From positions 1-10,294 of the forward strand of contig URMR01000056.1 in assembly GCA_900548935.1 (NCBI GenBank): a DNA stretch of 10,294 nt. Reading direction: 5' to 3'. Of the stretch, positions 5,606 to 10,294 are shown one piece after another (the first letter of the stretch is position 1; each line of letters begins with the position of its first letter). Made by a program: the position numbers and the translations under genes. This DNA comes from an uncultured Collinsella sp. (lineage in GTDB: Bacteria > Actinomycetota > Coriobacteriia > Coriobacteriales > Coriobacteriaceae). The notes below the pieces were generated by a model. That model had not been told where the DNA came from and ran no database searches. It worked only from the letters and a program-made list of their open reading frames with translations.

Positions 5606-7135
5606 CTAATCCAGTTTGGTACCTGGCACCTGCACGGCTTTCCCGAGCAACGCTTTGAGCTCGTTCAAAATGGAAACGGGTTGTCGATCGACAGCGTCCA
5701 GATGAAGCGTCGCTACACGAATGGGTGGCTGATATTCAAGCGAGCCGATGAGCACGGGGGAACCCAGGAACCGCTCGATTTCGTCTGCGATCGAGTCGGT
5801 CTCTTCGGGATCAAAGTCGTCGAAAAGCGTCACAAATGTCGGCCCCGTCGAGCGGAACAGGCGACCCTTGCCGCGCGAGCATTCCATAAGGCAGGCGGCG
5901 CTTTCTGCCAAAACGCGGTCGCCTGCATCGAATCCAAAGCGGGCATTGACCTCGGCGATATCGTCAACCTTAATGGCAATAAAGCCTGCCTCGCGCGCCA
6001 CGCGACGCATTTCGCCAATGGCGTTGACCAGGGCGTGAATATCGCCCAGGCCGGTCACGGAGTCGGTCGTATCCGCTAGGCTTCGGTTGATGATAATGCC
6101 CACATACATGTTGGGCTCGGTATCGGTGCCGTCCAAGCGGTAGCCCGTGCAGTCGCAAAGCACGTATTTTCCGGTGGCGTCCATTACGCGATACTGCATG
6201 TAGTGGAAGTGCCACGTGCCGTTTATCACCATGTCGAGCTCGGCGCGTACGTTGTCGCGGTCCTCGGGATGAACGCGGGCAAGCCACATATCGACCGAAT
6301 TAAAAGGGTGCTGGGAGGGTAGGTCAAAATCGCGCACGGCGTTAACCGACCATTGCGATTCTCCCGTATCGAGATTGAGGATAAACGGATAGCGCGTCTC
6401 GGAGCTCATGGAGATCGCTTGGAACACCCGGTCGTTGCAGGGAAGCTGATCGACGATTGGGCGTTGCGGGGCGTCATCGTCTTTCGGTTGCTGCACACGA
6501 TGCATAAGCTTATAGCGATACATCTTGCGATCGGCATCCATCGTCATCTGGCGACGCGTGTCGCCAGCAAGTGGATCGACGCGCGAGCAGCCAAAGCTAA
6601 AGCTGCCGATCATGGGCGCCTTGCCACCTGAGCTCGCCTCGACCAGCCCGGCGCGTATCTGCTCCAAGCGCTGCTCGAGTTCAGTCTCGTTTGCGGAGAG
6701 CGAGATGAGCACAAACTCGTCTCCACCGATACGGAACAGCATCTCATCATGCTCCATGGTTTCGGAGAGCGTGCGGCAGATGCTCAGAATATAGCGATTG
6801 CCTTCGGCGTGGCCAAACCTATCATTGCAATGCTTGAGATGGTCGATGTCAATATAGGCGCAGGTGAAGGGGTCGCCTTTGCGCCAGAGTTGCTCGACGT
6901 GACGGTCGAGTCCGCTGCGGTTGCCCAAGTTGGTGAGCGGGTCGATATGGGCGTTGCTCTCAAGCAGCCGACGCTCTTGTTGCAGGATGGCGTGCGTCTT
7001 TTGCAGTTGCTCGCCAACGGCGCGTAGCCCAGCGGGCAGCGCGGCAACATCGAGTTCGGCGGTCGAGATGCCATTCGCAAGTCGCTGAAGATAGGCAATA
7101 ATCGATTGCTCGCCCAGGCGATATGACTCGTTCAT
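5606..7135 (-). CDS. Diguanylate cyclase: GGDEF, PAS-like domain and degenerate second GGDEF
   Basis: The 509-residue product is predicted to make cyclic di-GMP from two GTP in the cytoplasm; no membrane segment is seen. A helical N-terminal stretch (1-62) probably dimerises. GGDEF domain one spans about 63-213, with DPLTNLGNR at 65-73, YIDIDHLKHCND at 94-105 and an intact GGDEF at 137-141. The residues where a RxxD inhibitory site would lie are EHDE, so product inhibition is unlikely there. A PAS-fold-3-like domain follows at about 228-352, with ARVHPEDR at 286-293. A second GGDEF-like domain (about 356-505) begins with TDSVTGLGDIHALVNAI and has STGPTF where GGDEF would be, so it should be inactive or only ligand-binding. 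The start is ATG at 7135, eight bases after AAGGAGGG. It parallels domain by domain the first half of the upstream 905-residue protein, so the two are paralogues. Confidence 0.88.
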   Translation of the reverse strand: MNESYRLGEQSIIAYLQRLANGISTAELDVAALPAGLRAVGEQLQKTHAILQQERRLLESNAHIDPLTNLGNRSGLDRHVEQLWRKGDPFTCAYIDIDHLKHCNDRFGHAEGNRYILSICRTLSETMEHDEMLFRIGGDEFVLISLSANETELEQRLEQIRAGLVEASSGGKAPMIGSFSFGCSRVDPLAGDTRRQMTMDADRKMYRYKLMHRVQQPKDDDAPQRPIVDQLPCNDRVFQAISMSSETRYPFILNLDTGESQWSVNAVRDFDLPSQHPFNSVDMWLARVHPEDRDNVRAELDMVINGTWHFHYMQYRVMDATGKYVLCDCTGYRLDGTDTEPNMYVGIIINRSLADTTDSVTGLGDIHALVNAIGEMRRVAREAGFIAIKVDDIAEVNARFGFDAGDRVLAESAACLMECSRGKGRLFRSTGPTFVTLFDDFDPEETDSIADEIERFLGSPVLIGSLEYQPPIRVATLHLDAVDRQPVSILNELKALLGKAVQVPGTKLD

Positions 7136-7173
7136 GATGGATACCCTCCTTGGACGGAACAGCGGTTTGTATC

Positions 7174-7204
7174 ATATCCCCAATTCGGTTTGAATTGGGG
7201 ATAT
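7174..7204. repeat. Perfect 13-bp-arm palindrome between the two cyclic-di-GMP genes
   Basis: Arms atatccccaattc (7174-7186) and its exact complement (7192-7204) flank a 5-base spacer. It lies between the stop codon of the 905-residue gene and the start of the 509-residue gene. Neither strand has a U-tract after the stem, so a standard terminator is not supported. A -10-like TATGAT (7171-7176, minus) overlaps one arm, fitting an operator or an RNA processing hairpin. Confidence 0.65.
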
Positions 7205-7262
7205 AAGTTAGCTAATGGAGGCAAATTCCCCCTTCGGCGGTGGCGTTTTGCGCGCGAGCGTA

Positions 7263-9980
7263 TCAGTTGTTATTGCCACCATCGAGCAATGCCTCAAAAT
7301 CCTTCGCCGGCATGGGACGGTAGTAGAGGAAGCCCTGAGCGTAGCGGGCGCCCATTTGTCGTAGCATGTTTGCCTGCTCATTTGTCTCGACGCCTTCAAC
7401 CACGACGGGCAGATGGAGCGACTGCGCCATCTCGAGCATCGATGACACGATCTGCGCGCTGCGGCCTTGATCGCGGTCGGTGGGCACAAAGGTGCGGTCG
7501 AGCTTGATGACGTCGACGTTGACGTTCTTGAGCATCGCGAGCGTGGACTGGCCGGTGCCAAAATCGTCCATGTAGGTCGAGAAGCCACGGGTGTGCAGAT
7601 CCGCGGTCAGCTTATCCACGGCCTCGGACTCTCCGGTATAGGCGGTCTCGGTGATCTCGATGTGCATGAGTTCGGGCGGCAGGTTGTACTGGGCGGCGAG
7701 CGACCCCATATGCTCGGCGACATCGCAGGCAAGAATGTCTACGCGCGACACATTGAGGGAAATCGGAACCACGCGAAGTCCTCGATTGAGGCACTCGCGG
7801 AGCCACATGGCGACGCCCTGCCAAACATATTTGTCGAGCGTCACTACAAAGCCGCTTTCCTCGAGTGCGGGGATAAACGTTGCGGGCGAAATGAGAGAGC
7901 CGTCCTTGTCAATCCAGCGGATGAGTGCTTCGGCGCCAATAATCTCGCCGGTTTCCATATCGACCTGGGGCTGAAGATAGTACGTGATGCGACCATTTGA
8001 CAGCGCGTACTGGAATTCGGTCAGCGTGCGGTTGAACACGATTTCGCGCTTGTACTCCTCGGGGCAAAAAATGGCAATGCGCTCCTTAAAGTCGTTTTTT
8101 GCGCGCCGATTGGTAAACATGGCCTTTGCCTGCGCATCGATGGTGATCTCCTCATTGGAATCGATGGGGTAGACGCCCATGGACGGCCAAAAACCTACGC
8201 CGCCATCATGCCTGGCTACTGCCTCGCGAACGCGGTTGTAGATTTGATGGACGGTGATGTGCTTAAAGGGGATGAGTGCGCAAAAGTCATCTTGGCCCCA
8301 GTACCCTGCGACGCCCATGTCGGCATTCTCGATGTCCTTGAGGACCGTGCCCACATCGGCAAGCAGGCGGTCGCCTTCGGCCTGTCCATACCATTCGTTA
8401 AACAGGCGCATGTGGCCCATGTCGACCGTGGCGATGCACCAAGCGCCGTCGCGCCTTGCCTCGAGAAAAGCGTTGGCGCGCCGCATAAACTCGCTGGGTC
8501 GGTAGAGACCGGTGAGCATATCGATGCGTTCGGCGATTGCGCTTTTGCGTTCGACCTCGGGTATAGGGAGGCTGTCGTTGGGGACAAGCCCGCCGGCTGT
8601 GCGAAGGCGACGATCGAGTTCGCCTAAAACGGCGGTCGCCTGATGGGTTAAGTGCTCGTAAAATGCCGGGACGACAAGACAGACGGGAGTAATGGTGTCG
8701 CCCGCGATTTGCACAGGAGCGAAAACGGCCTCTTTAAGGTGGCGGGTCAGTTGCTCGAATGCCTCGTGGTCCAAATCGTTGCTGAGCACGACAAACTGGA
8801 CGCTTCGTGAACGGTAGACCCGGCTCCTGCCGCGAGTGATCGACAGCATACGGCCTGCGTATTCGGCAAGCATGTTGTCGACGGCCTCGGCCCCGTAGAG
8901 CTCGTTGAGCTTTGTCGTGCCACGAACGCGCACCGCTATAAGCCCTGTCTTGCAACGGTCAAGGCGGCAGGTATCGATAGCGTTGACCAGCATGCGCTGC
9001 GTTCCGAGGCCTGTGGCGGCGTCGACGGTTTCGGCAAGTGAGTGGTTGACGAGCTCGCCGACATAGAGCGAGGGGACATTTCCGTCGCCGTCGATACGAA
9101 ACCCGCGAGCACGGCAAAGGACGTAGTCGCCGACGGCGTTGCGCACACGATACTGCATGACTCGATAGTGTTTGGAGCCGTTATAGACTTGGTCGATGTC
9201 GTCGGTAAAAGCCTCAAGGTCATCGGGATGGACGCGCGTTTTCCAGTAATCGCGGCAGTTGTCTATGTGCTCCGAGGGAAGGCCAAGATCGCGCAAGGCA
9301 CCTTGTGACCAAAGGGTGCGATGTTTGTCCAAGTTCTCGATAAAGAAATAACGACCTTCGTTGAGCATCGAAAAGGCGTCGAAAACGCGGTCGCTTATTT
9401 CGAAGTCGTCGGCGTGGACTTGCGTGATATTGCGTCGATCGAGGTGCATGGCATGACGTAGCTTGTAGTCGTACATGCGATGGTCGGCATCGAGCGTCAT
9501 GCGATTGGAAGCTTCGCCCAGGGCGGGGTCGGCATGTGACACTCCGTAGCTAAACGAGTGGGGCATCTTGGAATCGTTGTTTTTGAGCAGGATCGTTCGG
9601 CAGTGTTCCAGACGTTCGGCGAGGTCGTCTTCGGTCGCAATCGTAGATAGGATGGCAAACTCGTCGCCGCCTATGCGAAACGCCGCCTCGTCCACTTTCA
9701 TATACAGTTTGAGATAGAGGCTTACCTGCAAGATATAGCGGTTGCCCTCGTCATGTCCAAAGACGTCGTTGCAGTGCTTGAGATTGTCGATATCGATGAA
9801 CGCCATGGTAACGGGGGTGTCCTGCTCCCAGAGCTCCTCGAGGGAACGGGCAAAGCCGCCACGGTTACCAAGCCCGGTAAGCTGGTCGGTAAAGGCAGTC
9901 CTGATCAGATCATCCTGACGCTCGAGAAGGTCACGGACGGTCTTTTCGAGCGTTTCGGTGTAATTGCTGACAGTATCCAT
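7263..9980 (-). CDS. Bifunctional-type cyclic-di-GMP protein: GGDEF, PAS, two degenerate GGDEFs, EAL
   Basis: The 905-residue soluble protein starts with a short helical segment (1-28). GGDEF domain one is at about 29-178, with DQLTGLGNR at 32-40 and an intact GGDEF at 104-108; an RxxD inhibitory site is absent (KVDE). A PAS-like domain (about 195-315, RVHPDD at 249-254) precedes a degenerate GGDEF at about 318-465, which has RSRSVQF in place of the signature. A third GGDEF-like domain lies at about 482-640, with DMLTGLYRPSEF and GQDDF at 562-566. The EAL domain at about 648-900 keeps EALIRW at 684-689, N743, E775 and TE at 777-778, DDFGTG at 805-810, K826, E862, E865 and Q882, so phosphodiesterase activity is expected. 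It may both make and degrade cyclic di-GMP. The ATG at 9980 is chosen because homology begins there, but no clear ribosome site precedes it. The same frame stays open to a TTG at 10157. Downstream lies its shorter paralogue. Confidence 0.85.
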   Translation of the reverse strand: MDTVSNYTETLEKTVRDLLERQDDLIRTAFTDQLTGLGNRGGFARSLEELWEQDTPVTMAFIDIDNLKHCNDVFGHDEGNRYILQVSLYLKLYMKVDEAAFRIGGDEFAILSTIATEDDLAERLEHCRTILLKNNDSKMPHSFSYGVSHADPALGEASNRMTLDADHRMYDYKLRHAMHLDRRNITQVHADDFEISDRVFDAFSMLNEGRYFFIENLDKHRTLWSQGALRDLGLPSEHIDNCRDYWKTRVHPDDLEAFTDDIDQVYNGSKHYRVMQYRVRNAVGDYVLCRARGFRIDGDGNVPSLYVGELVNHSLAETVDAATGLGTQRMLVNAIDTCRLDRCKTGLIAVRVRGTTKLNELYGAEAVDNMLAEYAGRMLSITRGRSRVYRSRSVQFVVLSNDLDHEAFEQLTRHLKEAVFAPVQIAGDTITPVCLVVPAFYEHLTHQATAVLGELDRRLRTAGGLVPNDSLPIPEVERKSAIAERIDMLTGLYRPSEFMRRANAFLEARRDGAWCIATVDMGHMRLFNEWYGQAEGDRLLADVGTVLKDIENADMGVAGYWGQDDFCALIPFKHITVHQIYNRVREAVARHDGGVGFWPSMGVYPIDSNEEITIDAQAKAMFTNRRAKNDFKERIAIFCPEEYKREIVFNRTLTEFQYALSNGRITYYLQPQVDMETGEIIGAEALIRWIDKDGSLISPATFIPALEESGFVVTLDKYVWQGVAMWLRECLNRGLRVVPISLNVSRVDILACDVAEHMGSLAAQYNLPPELMHIEITETAYTGESEAVDKLTADLHTRGFSTYMDDFGTGQSTLAMLKNVNVDVIKLDRTFVPTDRDQGRSAQIVSSMLEMAQSLHLPVVVEGVETNEQANMLRQMGARYAQGFLYYRPMPAKDFEALLDGGNNN

Positions 9981-10149
9981 GTCGTAAGCGGCTTTCTGAG
10001 GTCGGGCGAATTGCGTCGGGCGAGCTCGTTGTGTACACGCGTCGTTGCTCAGCGCTTTGCATGTATCCAGGCCCCCGCCTTGCCGCGTTGTTGAGTTAAT
10101 TTGCCGGCTAATGTTCGCTGTTGATAACAGCTGGGTAGTGTAAACAATA
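9981..10149 (-). other. Presumed 5' leader of the GGDEF-EAL gene
   Basis: About 170 bases separate the possible -10 from the preferred ATG. The stretch holds several short perfect palindromes (CTGTTGATAACAG at 10118-10130, GTGTACAC at 10031-10038, CGAGCTCG at 10021-10028) but no clear Shine-Dalgarno and no layout I can match to a known riboswitch. The frame of the gene remains open throughout, giving 59 extra codons if TTG at 10157 were the start. Confidence 0.3.
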
Positions 10150-10173
10150 GTGCACAATTATATATGGGTGCAC
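10150..10173 (-). promoter_or_regulatory. Possible promoter with flanking GTGCAC sites
   Basis: On the minus strand TATAAT (10157-10162) is a perfect -10 hexamer in an AT-rich patch, but I see no good -35. The palindromic hexamer GTGCAC occurs on both sides (10150-10155 and 10168-10173), 18 bp apart centre to centre, which would suit a regulator binding across the -10. Confidence 0.3.
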
Positions 10174-10294
10174 ATGCTGTGGGCGGCTATTGTTCGACAA
10201 GCGGTAGCGCGACGATGCGATGTTCGATAAAAATGCGACTGGGACGATATATGTTGACGGGTATACTTGTCCCGTTTGAATTTGTGGGGACGGA

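Noticed and set aside
9985..10120. Cyclic-di-GMP (GEMM) riboswitch upstream of the GGDEF-EAL gene
   Set aside because: I looked because such genes are natural targets. A short GCAAAGC match exists, but the conserved GCACAGGGCAAACC core and paired-helix layout could not be found. A covariance-model search with the GEMM families would settle it.
9981..10157. 59-residue N-terminal extension of the GGDEF-EAL protein from TTG 10157
   Set aside because: The stretch has no match to the paralogue and no domain pattern, and it would overlap the TATAAT box. ATG 9980 is preferred despite its poor ribosome site.
10174..10294. Divergent promoter or gene at the right edge (TTGACG, TATACT, two TGTTCGA copies 30 bp apart)
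   Set aside because: The hexamers are not at workable spacing and no coding frame is supported within the window. The repeats are too short to claim.

Overview
This looks like chromosomal DNA from a high-GC, gut-type actinobacterium, most likely a coriobacterium near Collinsella. That assignment is inference, resting on overall base composition, strong AAGGAG-type ribosome binding sites, and the mix of large PAS/GGDEF/EAL proteins with anaerobe-type flavoproteins. No rRNA, tRNA, CRISPR array, transposase or phage gene is visible. Every gene except the leftmost lies on the minus strand.

Left end (1-1301, plus strand): the second half of a UvrA-type ABC ATPase. Its reading frame is interrupted by an amber codon at 159-161, immediately followed by an ATG, so the gene is either broken or split into two polypeptides. 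Next (1303-2566) comes a self-contained unit: an orphan AAA-type ATPase with a C-terminal winged helix and its own AT-rich promoter, bracketed by two identical 40-bp copies of a palindromic repeat. The gene is slightly less GC-rich than its surroundings.

Middle (2594-4553, minus strand): trmL, a tRNA wobble-position 2'-O-methyltransferase carrying an apparent insertion of about 45 residues, lies downstream of a COG0523/CobW-type metal-handling GTPase. Each is followed by a convincing intrinsic terminator, and a promoter is visible in front of the GTPase gene. Then (4555-5577, minus) a two-gene unit encodes a flavodoxin-like NAD(P)H/FMN reductase and a small ArsC/Spx-fold protein whose expected catalytic cysteine is serine. 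An extended -10 promoter and an inverted repeat precede it.

Right part (5606-10173, minus): two tandem paralogous cyclic-di-GMP proteins. The upstream one is about 905 residues: GGDEF, PAS, degenerate GGDEF, second degenerate GGDEF, then an intact EAL domain. The downstream one, 509 residues, keeps only GGDEF, PAS and degenerate GGDEF. They probably arose by duplication and loss or gain of the C-terminal module, and could form a local synthase plus synthase/phosphodiesterase pair. A perfect 13-bp-arm palindrome lies between them. The last 120 bases hold no gene that I can support.

The strongest candidates for something new are the repeat-bracketed ATPase unit, the conserved GGDEF-PAS-pseudoGGDEF block in the tandem pair, and the cysteine-less ArsC-like protein paired with a flavoprotein. 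No known named multi-gene defence or biosynthetic system is evident.
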